Shown here piece by piece: positions 1 through 8,204 of a stretch of 53,699 nt of DNA. How positions within the stretch are numbered: the first letter of the stretch is position 1; every line of letters begins with the position of its first letter. A program made the translations under genes and the position numbers. The notes under the pieces are model-generated. The model made no database searches, was not told the DNA's origin, and saw only the letters and a program-made list of their open reading frames with translations. The stretch comes from Deltaproteobacteria bacterium (GTDB lineage Bacteria; Desulfobacterota; BSN033; UBA1163), in contig VGRY01000023.1 of NCBI GenBank assembly GCA_016875195.1, positions 1-53,699 on the forward strand, in the 5' to 3' direction.

Positions 1-160
1 GGGTAAGGGGTCGCAATGAGATTTGTCACTGGGTGTAAGTTCACCATGATTGATACCTAACCGTTCGTCTAAAAATTAAATTCAGAAACCCCAAACCCCA
101 ACTACAGCTGAATTTTTTCACAGCTTCGGAGGGAAGGGAGGGGGGGCAAAGGGGGAGAGC
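1..160. other. Region upstream of gcvH, no gene recognised
   Basis: No convincing coding sequence is visible on either strand. The stretch holds an A/C-rich run (about 85-105) and a strongly purine-rich segment (about 126-158) that supplies the ribosome binding site of gcvH. No glycine riboswitch core was recognised, although such switches often precede gcv genes. A minus-strand gene truncated by the left edge cannot be excluded. Confidence 0.4.
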
Positions 161-547
161 ATGGAATTTCCAGAAAACTTACTCTATTCAGAAGATCACG
201 AGTGGGTCAGAGATGAAGGAAGTCGGGCGACGATTGGAATCACAGACTACGCCCAGAACCAGTTGAAGGATATCGTTTACGTTGATCTTCCGGAGATCGG
301 ATCAGAATTTAAGAAAGGGGAGAGCATGGGAGTTGTTGAGTCGGTGAAGACGGTTGCCGACATCTTCTCTCCAGTCAGTGGCAAGGTGATTGAAAAGAAT
401 CTGGAATTGAAGGACCATCCGGAATGGGTGAATACGTCTCCCTATGGGAAAGGGTGGCTTCTCAGGATGGAATTGAAGGAGAAGGGAGAGTTGAAAGAAC
501 TCCTTTCGTCAAAAACCTATCAAGGAAAAATATCAGAGGAATCGTAA
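161..547 (+). CDS. gcvH: Glycine cleavage system H protein
   Basis: H protein is the lipoylated carrier that shuttles the aminomethyl group between the P, T and L proteins of glycine cleavage. The 128-residue length is normal for the family. The lipoyl site is the conserved ESVK motif with Lys63, followed by the usual SPVSG turn near residue 70. The ATG follows a GGGGGAG ribosome binding site. The stop codon overlaps the start of gcvPA by one base (TAATG), so the two should be translationally coupled. It opens a same-strand cluster with the split P protein, the lipoylation enzymes and the L protein, which fixes its role. The last 20 or so residues are hydrophilic and vary in the family. Confidence 0.96.
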   Translation: MEFPENLLYSEDHEWVRDEGSRATIGITDYAQNQLKDIVYVDLPEIGSEFKKGESMGVVESVKTVADIFSPVSGKVIEKNLELKDHPEWVNTSPYGKGWLLRMELKEKGELKELLSSKTYQGKISEES

Positions 548-1917
548 TGGAAGATTACCTTCGCTACCTCCCTCATACCAAAGAGGATGTCAGAGAGATG
601 CTCGAAGCAATTGGCACAAAGAGCGTTGAGAATCTCTTTGAAGCGATTCCAAAGAAATTCAGACTCTCCAAACCATTAAATCTTCCCCAGCCCCTTTCGG
701 AGCCCGACCTCATCCGCCATCTTGAAGGGATTCAATCTCAGCCTTACATCAGTTTTCTTGGGGGTGGGGCGTACCATCATTTTATTCCTGCTGTTGTTTC
801 TCATCTCATTTCCCGTTCGGAGTTTTATACCGCCTACACTCCTTATCAACCAGAGGTCAGCCAGGGAACGCTTCAAGCCATCTTTGAGTATCAGACCCTG
901 ATGTGCCAGTTGACCGGCATGGAGGTGTCTAATGCCTCGATGTATGATGGAGCCTCCAGTTTGGCCGAAGCGGTGTTGATGGCACAGCGAATCACAGGGA
1001 GGAAGAAAATCCTGCTCTCACAATCCGTCCACCCCGAATATCGTAAGGTCATCCAGACTTATATCGACCCTGATGAGCAGGAGATCGTTCTGATCCCATA
1101 TCTGAAAGGAAAAGGGAGAACGGATGAGAAGGCCATGGTCCAATGCCTTGGCCAGGATGTGGGTGCAGTGGTCGTTCAAAATCCAAACTTCTTCGGTGTG
1201 ATAGAAGATTTTAAAAATATGGGTGAAAAAGTCCATCAAACAGGAGGCTTGTTGATCGTCTGCTTCAGCGAGGCGGTTGCCTATGGAATTTTAAGACCCC
1301 CCGGTGAATGCGGAGCTGATATTGTTGTGGGTGAAGGCCAGAGTTTTGGAATACCCGTTTCCTTTGGCGGGCCCTATCTTGGTATCTTCACAACAAACGA
1401 GAAATATATTCGAAATATGCCCGGAAGACTTGTGGGCGAAACCGTTGACCTTGAGGGAAAGAGAGGTTTTGTCCTCACCCTGGCGACCAGGGAGCAGCAC
1501 ATCCGCAGGGAGAAAGCGACTTCGAATATCTGCACCAATGAAGGGCTTTGCGCTCTCATGGCAACGATCTTTCTCTCTTGTCTCGGAAAGGAAGGTTTGA
1601 GGGAATTAGCCCTAATGAACCTGAACAAGGCAGAGTATGCAAAGAAGGTTGTCTCTGGGATTCGAGGCTGCAAGATTGCCTTTTCAGCTCCTACCTTCAA
1701 TGAGTTTATATTAAAGGTTGATGGAGACCCAGAAAAGGTATTGGAGAAGTTAAAGGAGAAGCGAATCTTAGGTGGTCTTTCAATGGAAAAGTTTTATCCT
1801 GAGTTGAATCATCATCTCTTGGTCACAGTAACTGAAATGAATACGAAAGAAGAGATTGATCAGTGGGCGGAAGAATTGGAGAAAGCACTGAAGTCGAATA
1901 GTCCTATCGTCACTTAG
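547..1917 (+). CDS. gcvPA: Glycine dehydrogenase (decarboxylating), subunit 1
   Basis: N-terminal half of the split P protein, which with GcvPB decarboxylates glycine and passes the aminomethyl group to lipoylated H protein. The chosen ATG shares its first base with the gcvH stop and gives 456 residues starting MEDYLRYLPH, the usual family start. A longer reading from 424 lies wholly inside gcvH and is rejected. Family hallmarks are GGGAYHHFIPAVV near residue 75, TPYQPEVSQGTLQAIFEYQT, and the glycine-rich GGPYLGIF segment. The subunit is PLP-enzyme-like but, as expected, the PLP lysine lies in GcvPB. The two-gene form of P is typical of anaerobes, Gram-positives and archaea, unlike the single GcvP of E. 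coli. Confidence 0.96.
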   Translation: MEDYLRYLPHTKEDVREMLEAIGTKSVENLFEAIPKKFRLSKPLNLPQPLSEPDLIRHLEGIQSQPYISFLGGGAYHHFIPAVVSHLISRSEFYTAYTPYQPEVSQGTLQAIFEYQTLMCQLTGMEVSNASMYDGASSLAEAVLMAQRITGRKKILLSQSVHPEYRKVIQTYIDPDEQEIVLIPYLKGKGRTDEKAMVQCLGQDVGAVVVQNPNFFGVIEDFKNMGEKVHQTGGLLIVCFSEAVAYGILRPPGECGADIVVGEGQSFGIPVSFGGPYLGIFTTNEKYIRNMPGRLVGETVDLEGKRGFVLTLATREQHIRREKATSNICTNEGLCALMATIFLSCLGKEGLRELALMNLNKAEYAKKVVSGIRGCKIAFSAPTFNEFILKVDGDPEKVLEKLKEKRILGGLSMEKFYPELNHHLLVTVTEMNTKEEIDQWAEELEKALKSNSPIVT

Positions 1918-1960
1918 TCTCATAGTCATTATATATGACGATATAAGTTCTATCTGGTTT

Positions 1961-2022
1961 GTCATTCCGGGCTTGACCCGGAATCCAGTTTTTTTCTAGA
2001 TTCCTGCTTTCGCAGGAATGAC
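1961..2022. repeat. Intergenic palindromic repeat (GTCATTCC...GGAATGAC)
   Basis: The ends GTCATTCC (1961-1968) and GGAATGAC (2015-2022) are perfect inverted repeats. Each arm holds a smaller hairpin, TTCCGGG/CCCGGAA and TTCCTGC/GCAGGAA. This is the common GTCATTCC-type dispersed repeat of many bacteria. It fills the gcvPA-gcvPB gap, and an ATG at its right edge (2018) mimics a gcvPB start. Confidence 0.8.
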
Positions 2023-2041
2023 GACACATAAGGAAAACATC

Positions 2042-3595
2042 GTGAAAAAAATAAACGATACTGGTCTCATTCAAGATGAACCTCTGATTTTCGAGCAGGG
2101 AGGAGAGGGGAGGAGAGGATATTCCCTGCCCAAGTGGGATGTGCAAAAGGTAGAAGCCAAACAGGTCATCCCCTCCCATCTTTTAAGGAAGGAACTGACA
2201 GGCTTTCCTCAATTGAGTGAGGTGGATGTGGTTCGCCACTTCACCCGGCTCTCTCAGTGGAATTACGGTGTAGATAACGGGTTCTATCCTCTTGGTTCCT
2301 GCACGATGAAATATAACCCGAAAGTCAATGAGGAAGTGGCAAAAATAAGGGGGTTTGCTCAGGTTCATCCTTATTCCCCTCAAGAGATTTGCCAGGGCAT
2401 TCTGAAATTGATGTATGAGCTCGAGAACTATCTCGCAGAGATCACTGGGATGGATGATGTGACCCTTCAGCCTGCTGCCGGAGCGCATGGAGAGCTTGCA
2501 GGTTTAATGATAATTCGAGCCTATTTTCGGGATCGGGGAGAAAGAAGGAGCAAGATCCTTGTGCCGGATACCGCTCATGGGACGAACTGTTCCTCCTCAA
2601 CGGTCGCTTCCTTCCGGATGGTCGGGATTAAATCAAATGAGAAGGGCATCCTCAGCGCCAAACAGGTGGATGAGCAGATGGATGATCAGGTGGCTGCGAT
2701 CATGGTGACCAATCCTAATACCCTCGGTCTATTTGAGGAGGAATTGGGAGAGATTGCCAGGATTGTACACCAAAGGGGAGGCTTTGTTTACTGCGATGGC
2801 GCAAACCTCAATGCTCTGATGGGAATCGTCAAGTTAGGGGATCTCGGGGTGGATATGGTTCACCTCAACCTCCACAAAACCTTCTCTACGCCTCACGGCG
2901 GAGGAGGGCCGGGAGCCGGGCCCCTGGCAGTGAAAAAAGAGCTGACTCCTTTTCTTCCTGTTCCGGTGATTGAAAAAGCGGGAGAAACCTACCGATTCAA
3001 TTTTGATCTACCCAAGAGTATTGGAAAGATAAGGGCTTTTTATGGAAATTTCGGCGTGATGTTGAAGTCCTATGCCTATATCCTCTCCATGGGGGCAGAA
3101 GGTTTGAAGAAGGTCAGCGAGATGGCCGTGCTCAATGCCAATTACCTGATGAAGAGGTTAAAGGATTATTATCACCTTCCTTATGATTGGCCCTGTATGC
3201 ATGAGTGTGTTTTTACTGATCGGAATCAGGAAAAGTATCACATCAATACCCTTGACATCGCCAAACGACTGATTGACTATGGGTTCCATCCGCCCACGGT
3301 CTACTTTCCATTGGTAGTCAAAGGTGCGCTGATGATGGAACCTACGGAGACCGAGAGCAAGGAAGGACTTGATCGATTTATCGAGACAATGATTACCATT
3401 GCGAAAGAGGCAGAGGAAAATCCTGACCTTCTTCGTGAAGCTCCCAGTAGGGTGAAGGTAAGGCGGCTCGACGAAGTCCTTGCCGCCAGAAAACCGAAGT
3501 TGAGATGGACTGGGAAAAATCCCAATAACCAAATTCCAAATCGTAACTCCCCCTCCCCCCCTCTTAATTTAAGAGGGGGTTGGGGGGCGTTATGA
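2042..3595 (+). CDS. gcvPB: Glycine dehydrogenase (decarboxylating), subunit 2
   Basis: C-terminal, PLP-carrying half of the P protein. The PLP lysine is in the NLHKTFSTPHGGGGPG motif (Lys279 from this start). GSCTMKYNPK near residue 90 and PAAGAHGEL are further family signatures. I chose GTG 2042, which has an AAGGA site just upstream. The ATG at 2018 lies in the edge of the preceding repeat and adds eight unconserved residues. The C-terminus is odd: roughly the last 16 codons are read through a palindromic repeat (3544-3592), and the stop sits one base beyond it. The native end was probably near the RWTGKNP segment. Function should be unaffected, as the tail lies outside the conserved fold. 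Confidence 0.95.
   Translation: MKKINDTGLIQDEPLIFEQGGEGRRGYSLPKWDVQKVEAKQVIPSHLLRKELTGFPQLSEVDVVRHFTRLSQWNYGVDNGFYPLGSCTMKYNPKVNEEVAKIRGFAQVHPYSPQEICQGILKLMYELENYLAEITGMDDVTLQPAAGAHGELAGLMIIRAYFRDRGERRSKILVPDTAHGTNCSSSTVASFRMVGIKSNEKGILSAKQVDEQMDDQVAAIMVTNPNTLGLFEEELGEIARIVHQRGGFVYCDGANLNALMGIVKLGDLGVDMVHLNLHKTFSTPHGGGGPGAGPLAVKKELTPFLPVPVIEKAGETYRFNFDLPKSIGKIRAFYGNFGVMLKSYAYILSMGAEGLKKVSEMAVLNANYLMKRLKDYYHLPYDWPCMHECVFTDRNQEKYHINTLDIAKRLIDYGFHPPTVYFPLVVKGALMMEPTETESKEGLDRFIETMITIAKEAEENPDLLREAPSRVKVRRLDEVLAARKPKLRWTGKNPNNQIPNRNSPSPPLNLRGGWGAL
3544..3592. repeat. TAAC/GTTA C-rich palindromic element, copy A
   Basis: Starts TAAC and ends GTTA, with a central palindrome CCCCTCTTAA-ttt-AAGAGGGG. 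Related copies lie at 4408-4462, 34617-34671 and 40284-40332. This copy is translated as the C-terminus of gcvPB. Confidence 0.8.
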
Positions 3596-3643
3596 CATTG
3601 GTGCTTGGATATTGGTTATTCTACCGATTCAAACTTAGATAAT

Positions 3644-4318
3644 ATGGACAGAAAAGGATATATTGTCGACCTCGGCACAATGGATTACGCTAAGGCTTTG
3701 GACCTTCAGCACCTTCTCTGGTCGAGACGAGTGGAAGGGGAAGTACCAGACCTGCTCCTCCTCCTCGAACATCCTCATGTAATTACCCTTGGAAGACGTG
3801 GAGAACGTTCATCCCTCCTCATTTCCCCGGATGTTTTGGAGGCGATGAAAATTCCCATCTTCCACACGGAGCGGGGTGGTGATGTCACCTATCATGGCCC
3901 CGGGCAGATGATCGTCTATCCCATCCTTAACCTGAAGGAGTACGGGTATCGTCTCATTAGTTATGTCAGTGAGCTGGAGGAGGTGATCCTTTCTGTCTTG
4001 AGGGATTTCGGAATCGAGGGAAGAAAGGATTCGTCCAATCGAGGGGTCTGGGCTGAAAGTGCAAAGATTGCCTCGGTCGGCGTTGCGATCAAACACTGGG
4101 TTTCTATGCATGGACTTGCTCTGAATTATGCGACAGACTTGAAATATTTTGACCTGATCAACCCTTGCGGCCTTAAAAAAGTTAAGATAACTTCGATGGA
4201 AAAGATTCTTGGGAAGGAGATCCCTCGAGAAAAATTGCTTAAAAGTATCATCTTCCAGTTTCAGAAAGTTTTCAAGAGAGACTGGGAAGTAAAAGGATTA
4301 AAGGATATTGAAAAATAA
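3644..4318 (+). CDS. lipB: Lipoyl(octanoyl) transferase
   Basis: LipB moves octanoate from acyl carrier protein to the lipoyl domain of H protein and 2-oxoacid dehydrogenases, the first step of endogenous lipoylation. Visible motifs are EHPHVITLGRR near residue 45, ERGGDVTYHGPGQ near residue 75, and NPCGL, which carries the catalytic cysteine and is followed by the conserved lysine region KKVKITSMEK. The start is set at ATG 3644, giving 224 residues. An upstream TTG (3605) would add residues from repeat-like DNA. No strong ribosome binding site is seen at either start. Its place between gcvPB and lpdA, with lipA after, shows it serves the glycine cleavage H protein. Confidence 0.94.
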   Translation: MDRKGYIVDLGTMDYAKALDLQHLLWSRRVEGEVPDLLLLLEHPHVITLGRRGERSSLLISPDVLEAMKIPIFHTERGGDVTYHGPGQMIVYPILNLKEYGYRLISYVSELEEVILSVLRDFGIEGRKDSSNRGVWAESAKIASVGVAIKHWVSMHGLALNYATDLKYFDLINPCGLKKVKITSMEKILGKEIPREKLLKSIIFQFQKVFKRDWEVKGLKDIEK

Positions 4319-4327
4319 ATCTGGTGG

Positions 4328-4346
4328 CACAGGCTTCCAGCCTGTG
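4328..4346. repeat. CACAGGCT hairpin repeat
   Basis: Perfect 8-bp stem CACAGGCT-TCC-AGCCTGTG, right after lipB. A sister hairpin (CACAGGCG-TCA-CGCCTGTG) occurs at 23412-23430. There is no T-run, so it is not a classical terminator. Confidence 0.75.
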
Positions 4347-4407
4347 ACTTCAGATTTGAGAGTTTAGATTAAAAGCAGTTCTTATAGTTTTTCCACACCT
4401 CCAAATC

Positions 4408-4462
4408 TAACGCCTCCATCCATCTTCCCCCTCTTAAGATAAGAGGGGGAAGGGGGAAGTTA
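4408..4462. repeat. TAAC/GTTA C-rich palindromic element, copy B
   Basis: About 55 bp, close to the reverse complement of the copy at 34617-34671. The centre is CCCCCTCTTA-AGA-TAAGAGGGGG. It sits between lipB and lpdA. Confidence 0.8.
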
Positions 4463-4515
4463 TAAGGGGGTTGTGTGGGTTTATTACATTGGGTATATTA
4501 CTGCCAAAATAACCT

Positions 4516-5916
4516 ATGAATCCAAAAAGATTAGTAATTATCGGTGGAGGGCCGGGTGGTTATGTGGCCGCGATTCGGGCGGCTCAATTAGGAGCCAAAG
4601 CGACCCTGATCGAAAAGGACAAGATCGGCGGGACCTGCCTGAATCGTGGATGTATTCCCACAAAAGCCCTTCTTCACGATGCAAGAACATTTCATTCCCT
4701 CAGAAACTCTCCTGTCTTTAAGACCCTTTCCGTTGATCCTTCAGGACTTCTGGAACCGATGATGGATCGGAAGAAGAAGGTAATTGAGGAGTTAGTAAAG
4801 GGTGTAGAAATATTACTCGAATCGCAACGGATCATGGTCAAAAAGGGCAGGGCCGATCTTATCAGCCCCAATCAGGTGATTCTCTTTGATGGTGAAGATG
4901 GGAAAGAAATCCTTGAAGCCGATGCGATCATTCTTGCTCCTGGTTCGAAAACAAAAGCCCTTCAGCATATTGTCCCGGATCATGAAAAAATCATCACCAG
5001 TGATGAGGCATTGGAGATTAAGAAGATACCTCGCGAATTGGTCATCATAGGTGGAGGTTATATTGGCGTTGAGTTTGCCACACTCTTTAACCTTCTGGGT
5101 TCAAAGGTGACGATTGTTGAGATTCTTGAAAACATACTTCCCGGTCTTGAAGGAGAATTAGTCCGGAATCTCAGACGGTTTCTGGAACGAGATGGAGTGA
5201 AGATTTTAACCCAATCCTCTGTGGAAGGGATTCAGGAGGGTGAGAATGGGTTGAGGCTTACGATAAAAACCCAGCAAGGTACCCAGGAGATAAATGCCGA
5301 AAAATTACTGATGGCTGTGGGAAGAGAGCCCAGCCTGGATCTGAATTTTTCAAAGGCAGGTATTGAAACCTCTCCCAAGGGAATTAAAGTCAATCGCCAC
5401 ACGGAGACAACATCTCCCAATGTTTATGCGATCGGAGATGCCATTGAGGGAATTATGCTTGCTCATGTAGCAATGGAGCACGGAATGGTGGCTACTGAGA
5501 ATGCAATGGGACTCGATCGGGAATGGAACTCACCGTTAATCCCCCTCTGCATCTTCAGCCATCCTGAAGTTGCTTCTATTGGTCTTACTGAGAAAGAGGC
5601 AAAGACGAAAGGAGAGATAAAGATCGGCCGATTTCCATTCCGATCCAATCCGAAGGCTGTGATCTCAGGGGAGACCGATGGTCTGATCAAAGTGATTGCG
5701 AATCGAGAAAACGACACCGTCTTAGGTGTTCACATCATCGGACCCGATGCCAGCGTTCTTCTCTCTATTGCATCAACAATGGTAGGATGTAAATTGAAAG
5801 AGTTTACGAGATTCATTCAAGCCCATCCCACGATTCCAGAAGCTTTGAAAGAGGCATGCCTCGATGCAGATGGCTTGGCGATTCATTTACCTAAACCGCT
5901 GCGACCAAAAGCATAG
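4516..5916 (+). CDS. lpdA: Dihydrolipoyl dehydrogenase (L protein)
   Basis: FAD enzyme that reoxidises dihydrolipoyl H protein and reduces NAD+. It shows the N-terminal FAD motif GGGPGGYVAA (residues 10-19), the redox disulfide in GGTCLNRGCIPTK (Cys41 and Cys46), the NAD motif GGGYIGVEFA, the second FAD motif YAIGD, and the C-terminal active-site histidine-glutamate segment AHPTIPEA. At 466 residues it is full length without a fused lipoyl domain. It lies in the gcv/lip cluster, so glycine cleavage is the likely main role, though L proteins are often shared with other lipoyl complexes. Confidence 0.96.
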   Translation: MNPKRLVIIGGGPGGYVAAIRAAQLGAKATLIEKDKIGGTCLNRGCIPTKALLHDARTFHSLRNSPVFKTLSVDPSGLLEPMMDRKKKVIEELVKGVEILLESQRIMVKKGRADLISPNQVILFDGEDGKEILEADAIILAPGSKTKALQHIVPDHEKIITSDEALEIKKIPRELVIIGGGYIGVEFATLFNLLGSKVTIVEILENILPGLEGELVRNLRRFLERDGVKILTQSSVEGIQEGENGLRLTIKTQQGTQEINAEKLLMAVGREPSLDLNFSKAGIETSPKGIKVNRHTETTSPNVYAIGDAIEGIMLAHVAMEHGMVATENAMGLDREWNSPLIPLCIFSHPEVASIGLTEKEAKTKGEIKIGRFPFRSNPKAVISGETDGLIKVIANRENDTVLGVHIIGPDASVLLSIASTMVGCKLKEFTRFIQAHPTIPEALKEACLDADGLAIHLPKPLRPKA

Positions 5917-5936
5917 GGCATGGAAATAATGGGAAG

Positions 5937-6078
5937 CACCAAGTTCCAAGCACCAAATGACAAATAAATTCCAATCACCAAAATTCGAATATATAAACAA
6001 GATTGTTTAGGTCATTTGAATTTGGAGCTTGGATATTATTGGTATTTGGATTTTGGGATTTGGAGTTTTGTGGAAAGG
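5937..6078. repeat. A/T-rich 'CCAAGCACCAAAT' intergenic repeat
   Basis: The left part (CCAAGTTCCAAGCACCAAAT) and the right part (TTTGGAGCTTGGATATT and following) are imperfect inverted copies of one motif around a short AT centre. No gene is visible in the lpdA-lipA gap. Similar TTGGATATTGG text precedes lipB at about 3604. Confidence 0.6.
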
Positions 6079-6103
6079 CAAATAATAACAGAAGGCAAAA
6101 CCA

Positions 6104-6961
6104 TTGAGGAAACCTCATTGGCTTAAAAAACGCATACCTCCATATGAAGACCTCCTTAAAGTGAAGACTCTCCTGGATAAAGGAAGCCTCCACACGGTTT
6201 GTGAGGAGGCGCGGTGCCCGAACCTTGGAGAATGTTTTTCACAAGGGACAGCAACCTTCTTAATCTTAGGGGATGTCTGTACGAGAAATTGTGGATTCTG
6301 TGCTGTACAGCACGGAGCTCCTATTCTTCCAGCTGAAGATGAACCGAATAGAATTGCCAGGGCGGTTGTGGAGATGGGCCTCCATTATGTCGTTATTACC
6401 TCCGTGACCCGCGATGATCTTCCTGACGGCGGCGCCTCTTTTTTTGCGAGAACAATTGAGGCGATTCGAGAGCAGGGTCAAGGAATAAAGATTGAGGTAC
6501 TGATTCCGGATTTCAGGGGAGACCTCTCATCTCTTGAGACTGTCCTTCGTGCATCACCGGATGTCCTTAACCACAATATCGAAACCATCCAGCGGCTTTA
6601 TGCAGAAGTCCGGCCGCAAGCTGACTATAAGAGGTCTCTCAATTTATTAAAACAATCGAAAGACCTTTATCCTCAAATCCAGACCAAATCAGGGTTCATG
6701 CTCGGGCTGGGCGAGACTTATCAGGAGATCATCGAACTGATGGAAGACCTCAGAAAAGCAGAGTGCGACCTCCTGACCATCGGTCAGTATCTCCAGCCCC
6801 GTTCCGACCGGCTCCCTGTCGCGAGATTTATCCCTCCGGAAGAGTTTGAAGAATATAAGAAAATTGGAGAGGGCATGGGATTCCGGGTTGTTGCCTCAGG
6901 CCCCTTCGTTCGCAGTTCTTTTCATGCTTCCCAGATGTTTACGGAAACTCCAATTCAATAA
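6104..6961 (+). CDS. lipA: Lipoyl synthase (radical SAM)
   Basis: LipA inserts two sulfurs into octanoyl-protein to make lipoate. The auxiliary-cluster cysteines are Cys33, Cys38 and Cys44 (CEEARCPNLGEC). The radical SAM cluster is CTRNCGFC (Cys59, Cys63, Cys66). The C-terminal RSSFHA motif holds the serine that ligates the auxiliary cluster. The start is a TTG at 6104, with AGAAGG upstream; 285 residues matches the family. It closes the gcv-lip cluster and, with LipB, completes endogenous lipoylation of GcvH. Confidence 0.95.
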   Translation: MRKPHWLKKRIPPYEDLLKVKTLLDKGSLHTVCEEARCPNLGECFSQGTATFLILGDVCTRNCGFCAVQHGAPILPAEDEPNRIARAVVEMGLHYVVITSVTRDDLPDGGASFFARTIEAIREQGQGIKIEVLIPDFRGDLSSLETVLRASPDVLNHNIETIQRLYAEVRPQADYKRSLNLLKQSKDLYPQIQTKSGFMLGLGETYQEIIELMEDLRKAECDLLTIGQYLQPRSDRLPVARFIPPEEFEEYKKIGEGMGFRVVASGPFVRSSFHASQMFTETPIQ

Positions 6962-6989
6962 CCTTCAAGCAAGAATCGTGATGAATCTC

Positions 6990-7017
6990 TTGATAAAACA
7001 ACCAACAGTGGTATATT
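6990..7017 (+). promoter_or_regulatory. Candidate sigma-70 promoter
   Basis: TTGATA (6990-6995), a 16-bp spacer, and TATATT (7012-7017), placed 32 bp before the small ORF at 7049. The match is good on both boxes, but no experimental evidence is available. Confidence 0.5.
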
Positions 7018-7048
7018 TTCGTTAATAATTCCACAGAAAGAGGAGCCA

Positions 7049-7210
7049 ATGGCCCAAAACTTAATACCTTTTAAAAGAGAATTACTTAAGAAACAATTAC
7101 TCAAAGAGTCGGCCATGGTCGCAACTGATTCTATGGATGTTTTAGAGGAGTTCGAAAGGTTTGACGAAATATTGACGGAAAATGCAGTACAAATCAGAGA
7201 TGAGAAGTGA
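7049..7210 (+). CDS. Small protein (53 aa) coupled to patatin-like gene
   Basis: A short ORF with a good ribosome binding site (AGAGGAG) and a candidate promoter upstream. It encodes 53 highly charged residues, rich in Glu, Lys and Asp, with no membrane segment, and is predicted here to be mainly helical. Its TGA stop overlaps the GTG start of the following lipoprotein gene by four bases (GTGA), the usual sign of translational coupling. I do not recognise the family. It could be a regulatory or leader peptide, or a small antitoxin-like protein. That it is really translated is inferred from the site, the promoter and the overlap. Confidence 0.5.
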   Translation: MAQNLIPFKRELLKKQLLKESAMVATDSMDVLEEFERFDEILTENAVQIRDEK

Positions 7211-8130
7211 AGAAAATTAACTTTTCCTTTTTTAAAACATTTTGCATTTTTCTTATGTTATTGCTGTTGACCTCCTGTACTTTGAAGGAGGCTCAGCCTC
7301 CTCCAATGATTCCGGAGGTTCCTGTTCAGCCTCCGCCTAAACCTGCAAGGATTGCCCTGGTTCTTGGGGCGGGGGCATCAAAGGGGTTTGCTCATATCGG
7401 CGTACTTAAGATCCTTGAAACGAACAAGGTCCCGATTCATATGATCGTGGGGACGAGTGTGGGAAGTGTCGTTGGAAGTTTTTATGCCTATGGGCTCAAT
7501 GCATTTGAGCTTCATAAATTGTCCTCATCCATCGATCAGAAAGATATCGTGGATCTCACCATTCCGGATAACGGGTTCATCAAAGGAGAGAAACTGGAGG
7601 AATTTGTCAATAAGACGTTGAAGAATACACCGATTGAGAAATTGAAGATTCCCTTTTACGCCGTTGCCACAGAAATTCAAGGTGGCCGGGAGGTCGTTTT
7701 TAGCAAAGGGAATACAGGACCGGCCGTGAGAGCAAGTTGCTCTATTCCGGGAGTTTTCAGGCCTGTTAAAATAGGGGACAAGGTTTATGTCGATGGAGGT
7801 GTGGTCAGCCCAATTGCTGTTGAAACCGCTAAACGATTGGGGGCTGATGTGGTTATCGCCGTGGATATCTCGGCTGGTGCGGAGCGAACTCCTCCGGGAA
7901 ATACGGTTGAAACCCTTCTCCAGTCGATTGACATTATGTATTCGAAGCTTGCCGCGATACAAATCTCACAGGCTGATATAGTGATCCGGCCCAAAGTGGG
8001 GCACATCGGAGCCGCCGATTTTTCAAAGAGGCATGAGGCGATCTTGGAAGGGGAGAAAGCAGCCACAGAAGTCCTGCCCAATATCATCGAGATCATCAAC
8101 CATCTCCGCCTGGAAGGAAGGTTGGAGTAA
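7207..8130 (+). CDS. Patatin-like phospholipase, lipoprotein
   Basis: The N-terminus is a lipoprotein signal ending LTSC, with Cys24 the likely lipidated residue, followed by a proline-rich linker (residues 30-46). The patatin domain then shows the oxyanion loop GAGASKG near residue 54, the nucleophile motif GTSVG with Ser84, and the DGG motif with Asp196 of the catalytic dyad. It resembles the NTE/RssA type of bacterial patatin and should hydrolyse acyl esters of phospholipids at the membrane or periplasm. The GTG start overlaps the stop of the preceding 53-residue ORF. The substrate is unknown. Confidence 0.88.
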   Translation: MKKINFSFFKTFCIFLMLLLLTSCTLKEAQPPPMIPEVPVQPPPKPARIALVLGAGASKGFAHIGVLKILETNKVPIHMIVGTSVGSVVGSFYAYGLNAFELHKLSSSIDQKDIVDLTIPDNGFIKGEKLEEFVNKTLKNTPIEKLKIPFYAVATEIQGGREVVFSKGNTGPAVRASCSIPGVFRPVKIGDKVYVDGGVVSPIAVETAKRLGADVVIAVDISAGAERTPPGNTVETLLQSIDIMYSKLAAIQISQADIVIRPKVGHIGAADFSKRHEAILEGEKAATEVLPNIIEIINHLRLEGRLE

Positions 8131-8204
8131 TAATAATTGAGAGTTATGAATGTAGAGTTAAGAGTTAGAATTTTAGTTTTTAAAATAGGATGGGGGAGTA
8201 AAGA

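Noticed and set aside
1-160. Glycine riboswitch before gcvH
   Set aside because: I could not find the conserved cores or paired stems in the 160 bases available.
424-546. N-terminal extension of GcvPA into gcvH
   Set aside because: It is an alternative frame inside gcvH. The family start fits the ATG at 547.
2018-2041. Upstream ATG as gcvPB start
   Set aside because: It lies in the edge of a palindromic repeat, and the GTG at 2042 has a better site.
4473-4721. 82-codon plus-strand frame overlapping lpdA
   Set aside because: It is out of frame with lpdA, and its product has no family likeness.
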